Shown here piece after piece: positions 20,545-29,722 of a stretch of DNA of 64,000 nt (within the stretch, counting starts at the first letter, position 1; every line of letters starts with the position of its first letter). The notes beneath the pieces were generated by a model. The model was given only the letters and a program-made list of their open reading frames with translations, made no database searches and had not been told where the DNA came from. Source of the stretch: Hericium rajendrae (Eukaryota; Basidiomycota; Agaricomycetes; Russulales; Hericiaceae); assembly GCA_033439255.1 (NCBI GenBank), contig CM065890.1, positions 1,674,001 to 1,738,000 on the forward strand. The letters are read 5' to 3'. A program made the translations under genes and the position numbers.

Positions 20545-20977
20545 GTCTCCGGCACGGTCTCGATGTTGCTTTCCAGACCCACGTCTACAGTTTGCAGCGC
20601 TTTTTCTCGGCCTCCGACGTCGACGACGACCTGGACGACAGAGTCAGCGTCATGGCCATCGGCATCTACGGCAACCCGTATTGCTGTAGTTCCACAGTGA
20701 AAAGGGGCTGGGGTAGGGTAACAGTGTGCACGAGCCTGAGTGCGAGAAGTAGTCGCTGCTCAGCGAGCGCAATGCGGCCAGCCGTGGCACGAGGGCATCC
20801 GACAGGGTCAGCGAGCCGTCGTGCTTGGGCGTGCAGGCGAGCATGTGATGACACTCCGGAGGCTCCTGCTAGTCCTGCTGTTCACTCGAGATCCACGTGT
20901 CTGGAGATCACGGCTTGCGCAAGCGAGGCATTCCCAAGCACCACGTGGGCAGCCGCGAGCTTGCAATTTAGAACCCT
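20545..20977 (-). repeat. Inverted repeat A, right copy
   Basis: Reverse-orientation partner of 19083-19530. The + direction reads GIYGNPYCCSSTVK in one frame; the - direction reads KLAAAHVVLGNASLAQAV. Neither is assigned to a family. Confidence 0.65.
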
Positions 20978-21289
20978 ATGCTTGTTTTTCTCAGCCTGTG
21001 GTTGACTTGAAGACAAAGGACAGCAGTTGGGGAACCCCACGCGGGCACGCAGTACGCAGTGTTCGAGCTCGCCATGCATATGACACAGCTACTTATGCAC
21101 CTTACCTGTCCAGCATTCTGTCAATCCAGTAAGTAGCTTCAATAGATAGATGTAATAAACTGTGCGTACCTCTAGGGATTTGATGGTGTAAAATGCACGC
21201 AAATTATAGTACTGTTGGGACCAATTTTCTGAGATGTCGACTCCGTGCGTATCATGAGATTAATTTTATTTGGACTTATTTGTAACAAG

Positions 21290-21428
21290 ACCGCAGACAT
21301 ACCATACCCGAACTTCTCAAGTCTCTAGCACCCTTAAAAATCACCTGGCATGAAGGAGGACACTTTGTACCAGTTTGGCTTCGTCAAGACAAGCAAGGTT
21401 TATGCCGACGCAGTCGGCGCTTCCCTAG
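21290..21428 (-). repeat. Inverted repeat x, right arm
   Basis: Reverse complement partner of 18804-18950 (ends GCAGTCGGCGCTTCCCTAG). Confidence 0.8.
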
Positions 21429-21763
21429 TTCTCAATAGCATGCCCAAATTCTTGCACGTTGATGCGAGTGATAAGCTTAGGATCAGCCGTGGGCGCGATC
21501 GTATGTCCGTTCGCAAGCGATGGCGTGACAGATGTCACCGGCGACTCGAGCTGCGAATCGCGTGATGACAACGTCGAAATTGGAGCTGACGACGGCGCGG
21601 ACGTAAATACATTGTCGTTGCTAAACGAGGATGTCATCCTAGGCGCAGGCGGCGGGGGAACGGAAGGCGGGGGCGTAGGAAGCGGCAATCTCGCCGTCGA
21701 GAGGCCGTTGACGGTGCGGTAGGTCATACTGCGCCCTGGGATGGGTCGTATTGGCAGGGGCAC
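21425..21763 (-). other. Pro/Ser-rich open frame, unassigned
   Basis: A 112-codon open frame rich in Pro, Ser and Thr (LPLPTPPPSVPPPPAPR). It starts in repeat x and has no supported splice partners, so it is recorded only because it is the longest frame in this gene-poor stretch. It may be a decayed exon. Confidence 0.2.
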
Positions 21764-21916
21764 AGGGGATACGTCGTGCGCGGATGGGGCAGATGTGAGC
21801 TGTGCCTGAAGGTCGCGAACAGCAAGCTCCTACTTGGTCTTCTCCTTCTGGATCGCATCCTTCTCATCCTTGATGCAGACTGTCGAGAAATGAGGGTTTA
21901 TGGTTTCTAGAAGTGT

Positions 21917-21970
21917 CTCAACCGTCTCAACCATCTCAACCATCTCAACCGTCTCAACCGTCTCAACCGT
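21917..21970 (+). repeat. Minisatellite (CTCAACCGT)6
   Basis: Six 9-base units, CTCAACCGT or CTCAACCAT, head to tail. Confidence 0.9.
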
Positions 21971-22002
21971 CCCGAAATGCTTAAGTAAGCCATTCAATTG
22001 TG

Positions 22003-22030
22003 GACAGTTGGGACGGTTGGGACGGTCGGT
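22003..22030 (+). repeat. G-rich 9-base units TTGGGACGG
   Basis: ACAGTTGGGACGGTTGGGAC and flanks. This is close to the reverse complement of the CTCAACCGT array 40 bases upstream, so the two can pair as a hairpin. Confidence 0.8.
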
Positions 22031-22090
22031 CTGTCCAACCCTAACCCAAACTCAATATCTCACATCCCTCGAAAATCATCAATATACCCG

Positions 22091-22148
22091 CCAACCCAAC
22101 CAATGCAACCGCCAACCCAACCTCCAACCCAACCGCCAACCCAACCCA
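22091..22148 (+). repeat. C/A-rich minisatellite (CCAACCCAAC units)
   Basis: Imperfect repeats of CCAACCCAACC with CGC or CT interruptions. Confidence 0.85.
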
Positions 22149-22233
22149 TCCCAACCCCAACCGGCGTGAGCGCAGAAAGGGACTGCGTGGTGGACAACTC
22201 GAAGAGGTGTCCGAATAAGGCAACTGTCCAGAC

Positions 22234-22300
22234 TGTCCCGCGGCGGGACGGTCGGCTTGGACAGGTTGGACGGTTGGGACGGTTGGGACGGTCTCAGGCG
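22234..22300 (+). repeat. G-rich array GGACGGTTG
   Basis: Several TTGGGACGG-like units (GGACGGTTGGGACGGTTGGG), the same unit as at 22003-22030. The runs of three G are compatible with a G-quadruplex. Confidence 0.85.
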
Positions 22301-22351
22301 TGGGAACGTCGAGACACTTCCGGAAACCGTAAACTCTGCGAGAAATGGGCG

Positions 22352-22638
22352 GGTGTGATTCAAGTCACAGGTGCTGTGACTAGTCGCAGTCAGCTCTTCA
22401 AGTTGTAACTTCTTCCCGTCTAATTCTAAGACAAAGAAGGGCAATAGATCATATCAGAAGCATAAAAAGCGATTGTCAACGATGAGAAAAAGGGTTCCGG
22501 TACATGATTAGAGTGCTAGACAAAGAGTAGATAGGTGTGCTGCTCGAGGTGCCGAGCCTTTGTTTGTCACTGTTGACGATGTAAGTTACGGCGCTAATAA
22601 TTACGGGGGTGCGAGAGACCTTGACAAGCAAGGTAACA
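22352..22638 (-). repeat. Long terminal inverted repeat, right
   Basis: Partner of 19795-20070; ends CAAGCAAGGTAACA on the + strand. Confidence 0.8.
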
Positions 22639-22898
22639 GACGATCCTGAGATACGAAGTGTTGTGTCTCGTCTACTCTGCCTCTGGGAGACTACCTAACT
22701 CCCAAGATTCAGCGATTCGCCTCCGTCCAAACATCTTATCGGGTGACAGTACATGGTAACATTCGATCGAACCCGAATACAGCGGGACTGGTGGAGATTT
22801 CTGGGATGTAGAGATGCCGAGAGCACCCGGGTCACACTTCCACCGATAGAGTTTTACACATCAATGGACTGGGAAGAAACCTTTCATTTTCGATATTT

Positions 22899-24575
22899 CT
22901 ACCTGCTACGGTCTTTCGTCTTTAGAACTGGCTTCACATCAGAGGGAGGCACAGTGAGAGAAATCGGATAGCCGTCCCAAGTCCTTAAGCTCTCCAGATT
23001 CCGCAGACGTTCCGGTGAGACTCTCCAACCGTTAACCACTAGCTCCTCCACATCGGCAGCCTTGCCTGATCTCCTCCTCGCAATCAGACAATCAGCGATC
23101 GCATACACAAGCCCCTTTTCTATCGTTCTCGAACCACGTGGTTCGCCCACCGTCAAAAGGCTGAGAGACGGGAAGGCAGGACCACCTCCATCTCTCCGCG
23201 GGCATATGGCCGGAAGCATGTGCTTCACGCATTTATTGTCCACTTTTAGCGTGCGGATACGGAGAAGATGAGGAGCGAGGAGCTGAACATTGGCTCGTAC
23301 GAATTCCGCATTGTCTTGGACGGATTCAACAACCAACGTCTCGACGCTGTTCAGCGGGATATTGGCGCACAAGTCGCGCAACGTCTCCTGCCACGGGAAG
23401 AAATCTCTCCGCATCACCGTCACATTGATGCACGTCGACGGGTGTATGTGGAAGGATGCATCCACATAGGTGTTTATGCAGACCCTCTGTGTGTGAGAGA
23501 TGGATAAGGCCACGCAGCAGGCCCCGTGCACTGTACACCGATCTGAGCAGCTTTCCAAAACGAAAATCCTCGAGCGTCTCCGGATGGCATGCAAGCGTCA
23601 TTTGTGTCTCAGATGTGGTCTGGAATCGACTCATGAACTCGTTCCGCTCGCGAGCTGGTGCATTGAGGTGGAAACGGGCGAGGCTCGTGCGCGGCGACAG
23701 GCAACGAGGGTTGCGCAGTAACCGGGGATCTGGCGCGCTTGCACGCAAAGCGCCTACGACACGCAGATAGCGCAGGGCCTCCAGAGGCGCCAGAAGAATC
23801 ACCATTTGCGACGTGGTGAACCTCTCCGGGAGGTTATCCAGTATTAATTCCGTGAGTGTCGTAGGGAGAACCGACTGGGGTGAGAAGCCGACCATCCGTA
23901 GATCGAGGCGCCTGAGGACATTCGCCCCTTCAAGGCAACCAGGAGGAGGAGACAGGGCACGCCGTCTGTCGTTACGTTCTGAGTAGAGAGCTTTAGCTGC
24001 TTCAAGAACGGCATCGGCTTCGCCAGGTGTCCCAAGACTACACCCCGTAGCCCCGATGGGTACATGACCAAATCGATCTCGCGCGCACGGTCGGCATGAG
24101 ACAAGGCTTGGACGATAGGCAGTGTTTCACTGATCGATTCGCGTGGGATCCGCGAGTGGTAGGAAATCAATATCGGTGATGGCATGCTGCGTTGCAGCAT
24201 GAAGGCAGTTATGTTTGAGTTGAACAACGAAACTGCCTCCCAGAGGTGTGAGGTACAGATAGCAATGTTATGCCAAACTTGACAAACGTAGCTAAAGGTA
24301 AATCTTTGTCCGAAGTCGTAGCATTTGATGCGTTTCCTAGCATATGGCCTATCCCGAAAGGTGATGACGATCTCGTAGAATATTGCCACCATCAGCTCCG
24401 TTGGGAACCACGCATTGATCAGGGCATATGCGTTGCGTCGTGCACGCAACTCGCGATGGCATTCTGTCGATGACCCAGGCGGGATCTGCTCCATTTCCGT
24501 ATCGATGATCTGCTGGGCGGCAGTGCATTCGTCAACGCTTAGCCGGGTGGAATTTGACAGTGTCAATGAATCCAT
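22899..24575 (-). pseudogene. F-box-like gene, family 1 copy 2, at least two frameshifts
   Basis: Starts MDSLTLSNSTRLSVDECTAAQ, then RARRNAYALINAWFPTELMVAIFYE and SYVCQVWHNIAICTSHLWE. Leucine-rich segments follow (LTELILDNLPERFTTSQM; IPLNSVETLVVE; CLIARRRSGKAADVEELVV). It aligns throughout with the copy at 14.2 kb. One base is missing in the CTCCTCCTCCT run near 23950 and a second frame change lies near 23503. Each is followed by clean homology in another frame, so the damage is recent compared with the divergence from the other copies. Its 3' end is only about 260 bases from the right terminal inverted repeat. Confidence 0.8.
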
Positions 24576-24967
24576 GGTAGCCTTCAAACCATCTATAATG
24601 AGTCGACTATTGGACCTTCTGGATCAATGAGAGAGAGACGAACATACAGGATTGACAGCTGGAGTACTCTGAGACAAGACCTATACTTTGAAGTATCTGA
24701 AACAGAAGGAGCTACACGTATCGTGAGTATCATATCGAACGTCATATGCGGGTTAGTCACCTACCCTCAGTCCGAGCACATACAAGTCTGAAGGAAAGCA
24801 GCTGGCGAGCGTTCATGGAAGGTCACTATACCTGCGGATTCCGGCTTCCGGGCCGATGACCGTGGATGACCACAGGAGACGCCCTGTCATTGCTTCGCAA
24901 ACAATGACATCTTCAGTCATTATCCAAATGTAACGCCGAAACGAACTCATCGTAAAATAACAACCTT
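24576..24967. other. Short intergenic region
   Basis: About 390 bases between the start of F-box copy 2 and the stop of the CNH-domain gene. No gene is seen. Confidence 0.5.
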
Positions 24968-26750
24968 TTATCGCGATCTGGTGTCATAACCCTCAACAGG
25001 CGGCGGAACGTCCACCTCCTCAGGTGGTCCGTCGTCCTCGCTCTCTTCAGCCTCTGCCTGAACAGTGCCTCCAGCCTTTGCACCAAGGACCTCTTCAGCA
25101 TCTTCAACAATAGGAGCTCCAGCCACTGCCTCAACAGCACCCTCAGCATCTGCCTCAACAGGATCCTCAGCATCTGCACCGCCAGCACATCCATCCTCTA
25201 CCTCGACAGCATCCGATTGAAGAGCGCCCTCATTCGCTGCCTCAACAGCCTCCTCACCCTCCGCCCCAAACGTCTCAAAACTAGGCAGCTCCACTGTCTC
25301 TCTAGTATCCGGCTTCGCCGTCCGCCCCAACAGGCGCACCTTCTTCAGACGCAGCTTCTCCGACTGCGCGCGCGACGGCACAAGGAACCCGCCCGCGCTC
25401 ACCGCGAGCCGCCGCCGCTCAGCCGCGAGGAGCACCGCGGGGTCCGTGGTCTCGTCGACGGGCAGCGGCGGCGCCGCGACGACCTGCGCGAGCTGCTGCG
25501 TGTCGACGTTGTGCACCTCGATCGTCTGGTTCGGCAGCAGCGTCGTGACGTACGGCCAGTCCAGACCTGCCCTCACACGCATCAGCACCACTTCACTTCC
25601 GCGAAAGGGAAAGGGGGACGCACAGACGGAAAGCGGGTGCGCGGGCCACTCGAGCGTGCCGCGCACGGGGTCCGCGTCGCCCGTGACGAACAGCCCCATC
25701 GTGCCCACGCCGTTGTACGAGAGGATGAGGAACTCGTTCGGCGCGATGATCACGATGTGCGGGCGCACGGGCGGCCCGCCGGGCACCTGCGTGATCGGCA
25801 TCACGGGCGTCTTGACCGCCGCGTCGAGGTTCACGACCGCGTAGTACTCGCGGTCCGCGACGCACACGCGCCGCCCGCTGCGCTTTGCGAGGAAGCCGCC
25901 GCCGGGGAGGGGCACTTCCTGTGAGCGTGTGAGCGGCGTGAGGGAGGGAGAGGGGGAAGGAATACCTTATGGAAGAATGGGCGGTCGAGGAAGCTGTAGA
26001 GCGTGATGCTGCTGCGCTTCACGATGCAGAACTCGATCGGCTCGACGGGCGTGTCGGGCAGTGGCGGTGGCGGGCGAAGGACGTGCTCGTTATCAACCGC
26101 GAGCGCCTGCACGTTGCGGATCGGCTTGAACGGGAGCGGGTCCAGCGACGGTAGGCTGAAGAAATATACTTGGTGGTCTGCTCATCGGTCTCACGTAAGA
26201 CTTTGGATGAGGGAATGGAGGGGGAGTATGTACCGCAGAGGACGAAAACGACGGAGATGCTCTGCACGAGGACGATCTCGTCGACCGACTTCCCGCCCGG
26301 GAAGCGCCGCGCGGAGAGGAGCGCGTAGGATTCTGGCTGTACACGTATTTCAGTGTGTTGCAACCGATCAGACATTCGCCAGAGCATACGCACCTCGTCG
26401 GGGCCATTGGCCTGCAGCGCAAAGCGCAGAAGCCGCCCGTCGGTGCAGCCGACGTATATCTCAGAACCTGGGGAATCGTCAGCTAGACGGTCCACCAAAC
26501 GCGTTGGTCACGACTTAGAGGTGTCGCGATGGTCGGAGGACGCACGTACCTAAGGCCTGTGCACATCGCACCTCCACGCTGCTCGGCACACCGGGCGGTC
26601 TATTCAAATCCTCGTCTATCTCTCCGACCATGAATACACACGTCAGAGTGCGTCAATTGGGACAAACGCACCGTCTTCGATGACGCTCGCGATCAGCGGC
26701 TGGACTTGGTACGGCGGCACGTCCAGCGGGTTCGTCGGCACGGAGGTCAT
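24968..26750 (-). CDS. N-terminal (CNH) half of a Vps39/Vps3-type sorting protein
   Basis: The family (Vam6/Vps39, Vps3, TGFBRAP1) gives HOPS/CORVET tethering subunits at endosome and vacuole membranes. The ATG at 26750 opens MTSVPTNPLDVPPYQVQPLI. CNH/beta-propeller-like blocks follow: SEIYVGCTDGRLLRFAL, VDEIVLVQSISVVFVLCG, LPFKPIRNVQALAVD, VKRSSITLYSF, CVADREYYAVVN, FLILSYNGVGTMGLFVTGD and PYVTTLLPNQTIEVHN, ending GGFLVPSRAQSEKLRLKKVRLLGR. An intact member would now continue into alpha-helical Vps39 domains. Instead the last 110 residues are a repetitive acidic tail (EADAEGAVEAVAG, EESEDDGPPEEVDVPPP) before the stop. About six short introns are present. The missing half lies 5' of the perilipin gene (29.7-32.7 kb). 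Confidence 0.8.
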
Positions 26751-27381
26751 CGTGACCGTCAGGTTATGGCCTGCTCTAGCTTTCAAAGACAATTGCAATG
26801 ATGAGACAAGACATGCCAGTGTGCCGAAGGGTGCTCACCCAGAGACCTAAGTACAGTAGTGAGTGGCGATCCTGGCAAACCGGTCCCCACAATTAGCGCT
26901 CGTCTGTGCAGAGCGTGCGAAAGTCATGGCGCTTGCGATTTGTTTCCGATGAGCGCTTAGTGGGCATATGCGAACTCGTCTTCGCAACATACGATCATAC
27001 AGAACAAGTCGACATCCATTCAACATTACTACGCCCACGGACACAGAAAACCGAGTTTATGCAGGACTAAAGTGGAGTACACGGCCGATATCGTTTTGTG
27101 ACCGTAGAAACATGCTAGACCGGAAGACGAACGACAATTACACATGGTGGTGACGTAAAATGAACAGAGAAAGAGCTGAGGGTGACAGACATGAAATGTA
27201 TGCGGCTGTAATGTATGAATGCAGCAGTCGAAAGACTCTATGAAGAAAAATCATACAGAGTTGGGGAAGGATCTAACAGAGAAAAGAACGTTACAGTTGA
27301 CATGAGGGAGGGACCATGAATCGATCGTCTATACCGGAACTCCAGACTACAGAAATCAGAAGAAAAGACATGTCGGCGGGC
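26751..27381. other. Intergenic region
   Basis: 631 bases between two - strand genes: promoter side of the CNH half and 3' flank of the perilipin gene. No gene is seen. Confidence 0.5.
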
Positions 27382-28572
27382 TCAGTGCGCACTGCCGTTT
27401 CCGTTGACGACCGCTGCATTTTCTTTTTCAGCTTCCTTCTTGCCCGCGGCGGTGACGGCCTTGATCGTCTCCTGCACGCGCGCGCTTGCAGCTTCGAGCA
27501 CAGGCTTGACACGCTCCTGGACAGTCGTTCCCAGCTTGCTAACCTTGTCATTAAGAGGAAGATCGGATTTAAGGACTTCAGTGAGATCGGTGATGGTACT
27601 GGAAATACCCTCTTGCACGGGCTTGAAGGAGGACTGGAGGTGGGCGGGGAGAGCAGCAGTGGAGGACTGTTTCACCACTGATCAGTCCGGTGACGGCACA
27701 AGGATGAGGACACGGAAACCTACCTGAATCTTTTGCAGTTCTTGCACCATGACGTCGCTCAGGGAGTGCGCCCTCGCCTGCGCGGCAACAATAGATGAGG
27801 ACGCGAGTTCAGCGATGTGGTGCGCAGTCTCGGTCGCACGTTGCCTAACCGCAGCACACGTCAATATGGGAGTGGAGTCAAAACGTAATCGGGTCTTACA
27901 CAAGGGCGTTCTGACTTTGCAGTTGGTTGAGCTGGTCGTTCGAAAAGACATACAGCGTGTCCTTCAGGTCCTTGGAGAGCGCCAAGGCGCGCTGGTACTG
28001 GAACTTCGCGTCGCCGTTGACACTGGGAGTAGAGGGCGCCGAGCCCTCCTCGTTCTTATGCAGTCGGGCCACAGTGACCTCGAAATAATCCACGAGGGGA
28101 GCGAATCGCTGAGAGAAAAGTCAGTTAAATTCATTACATAAACGGGGCATGTTGTACACACCTGGTCAATGCCCTGAACCATGGTATATGCGGGCGTGCG
28201 GACACGGTCGTCAATCGTCTTGTTGGCGACATCCTTTGCATGGTCACTGCGTGACTTGAGATCATGTATAATCTCGTCGGTGGGGGTCTTGAACGGGTAA
28301 GGGTAACGAGACTCGACGGCGTCGACGGCCATGTTCGCTAAACCGTCAGCGCGCTCAATGAGAGGGGCGAGGCGGGTAGCGATAGGCTGGGTATAGCCGA
28401 GGGCGGTAGCAGACAGGGCCTGGCCAGTGGTGTAGGCCGAGCGGGTGTATGCGTTGGAAGAGAGGGAGTTGTGCACGGCGGCGAGAGAGTCATTGATGAG
28501 GGGAATGGAGGCCACACGGTTGAGGACGGTGAGCTCGGGGGCGGCGGGGGTGGTCTGCGTCTCGGTGGACAT
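27382..28572 (-). CDS. Perilipin-like lipid-droplet protein
   Basis: Resembles fungal perilipin homologues (such as Metarhizium MPL1), which coat lipid droplets and protect stored triglyceride. The start reads MSTETQTTPAAPELTVLNRV, then ASIPLINDSLAAVH, YTTGQALSATALG, RLAPLIERADGLANMAVDAV and ESRYPYPFKTPTDEI; the last matches the family's conserved 'YP-x-x-F/K' block after the first helices. Later parts are amphipathic helix-rich (SSSIVAAQARAHSLSDVMVQ; FKPVQEGISSTITDLTEVL), ending with a Lys/Glu-rich tail. Four exons are separated by short introns near 28110-28163, 27846-27900 and 27679-27725. The gene lies between the two halves of the Vps39/Vps3-type gene, on the same strand. The start is the first ATG of the conserved N-terminus. 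Confidence 0.82.
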
Positions 28573-29722
28573 GGCGGGCAGCGAGAAAGGGAGTGGATGT
28601 GGTGGAGAGAGATAAGAAATGGCGACTAATTGCGGGCTGGACGCGTTTGGTTTTGAGCGTCGGGGCGGAATCGCATGTGATTTCCTCTTTGGTTCGTGCT
28701 CACGTGTTCTGATGCTCATATCGAGATTTCCCCGCCTCGAGGCTTCGCGTCCCTTACTTCATTTCTCGTGCCGTAATTTGATTTTATGCTCCATCTTCTA
28801 GCAGCGTCTAGCCACATCAAGCACGACGAGGATGTGCTCATCGCCAAGACGCGCGCACAGACACTGCATAGGGGCCTGTCGCGATGTCGAAGCCAAGCCC
28901 ATTCAAACAGCCGTTATGGTCCTCCATTCAGCCTGGGCGCAGTACTCCACCCCCTGGACCCGATCTGTTTCCGCTAAGTACTTAGTACTGCGTCGAGAGA
29001 CACGTTCGAGATAAGATCCCCGCCGAGAGCGCGGACCCGGGCTGTGTCCCGCGCCGACCTTAACCTCTTACTGAGGTTCGAACGTGGCGTCAGCAGACGG
29101 CGGAATGAGCTCAAGAGGAGACGAGTCAGCTCGAGTGAGCTAGCGTTGAGCCTGAGCGGTGCCATTGCAAGCTAGATGCTTCACACAGCCTCAACTGCGA
29201 ATTAGCTTTGCACCCCGAGGGTGGTAGGCACAGCGCGGCGACGTCGTCGAAGGCAGAACCAGCAGCCTCATTCCGTGGATCTGCCTTCAGAAGTTCTGTC
29301 AGCTGGCCGTATCCTTGAGACCGAGAAGCTATGATAGACTTTGACGTGGGAGCGAATCCCAGGCGCGCGATGAGATAATGAGATCCACGCGAAGAAACGG
29401 CCTGGAACGTCATAGGCGCAGGTGTCCACCGCATGAGACCAGCGACGGATGCCAGCCGCCGAAGCTCAGCTGCAGCGAGGTGCGTGGAGGCTTACCCAGA
29501 TGGCCTGCAACACAGTGCAACGGAGCGCTGAGATGCCTTTAAATGGGTCCTTCTCGCAGTCGGACACGGAGATCCTGAGACGCATGCGCCATCGCCAGAC
29601 CTATTCCACGGCGAGCAGGCACCGGTGAAACCAATGTGAAATCCTCAAAGAGATCCGCAACGTCGATTGGAAGATAAGCAAGCAAGCAACAGAGAATCCA
29701 AAGCATGGGCTCAACACGAGCA
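28573..29722. other. Intergenic region with probable rearrangement breakpoint
   Basis: 1.15 kb between the perilipin start and the stop of the C-terminal Vps39 half. No gene is recognised; the open frames here (such as 29126-29434 -) show no domain. Confidence 0.5.

Noticed and set aside
21350-21560. Possible gene starting KEDTLYQFGFVKTSKVYADA
   Set aside because: The sequence is the inverted repeat x itself and the frame closes quickly; the other copy at 18.8 kb has no matching open frame.
22040-22046. CCCTAACCC resembling fungal telomere repeat
   Set aside because: Only one and a half units inside other minisatellites; not a telomere relic.
18804-22638. Retroelement or virus-derived origin of the inverted-repeat region
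   Set aside because: No reverse transcriptase, integrase, protease or capsid motif and no direct long repeats were seen; the repeats are inverted.
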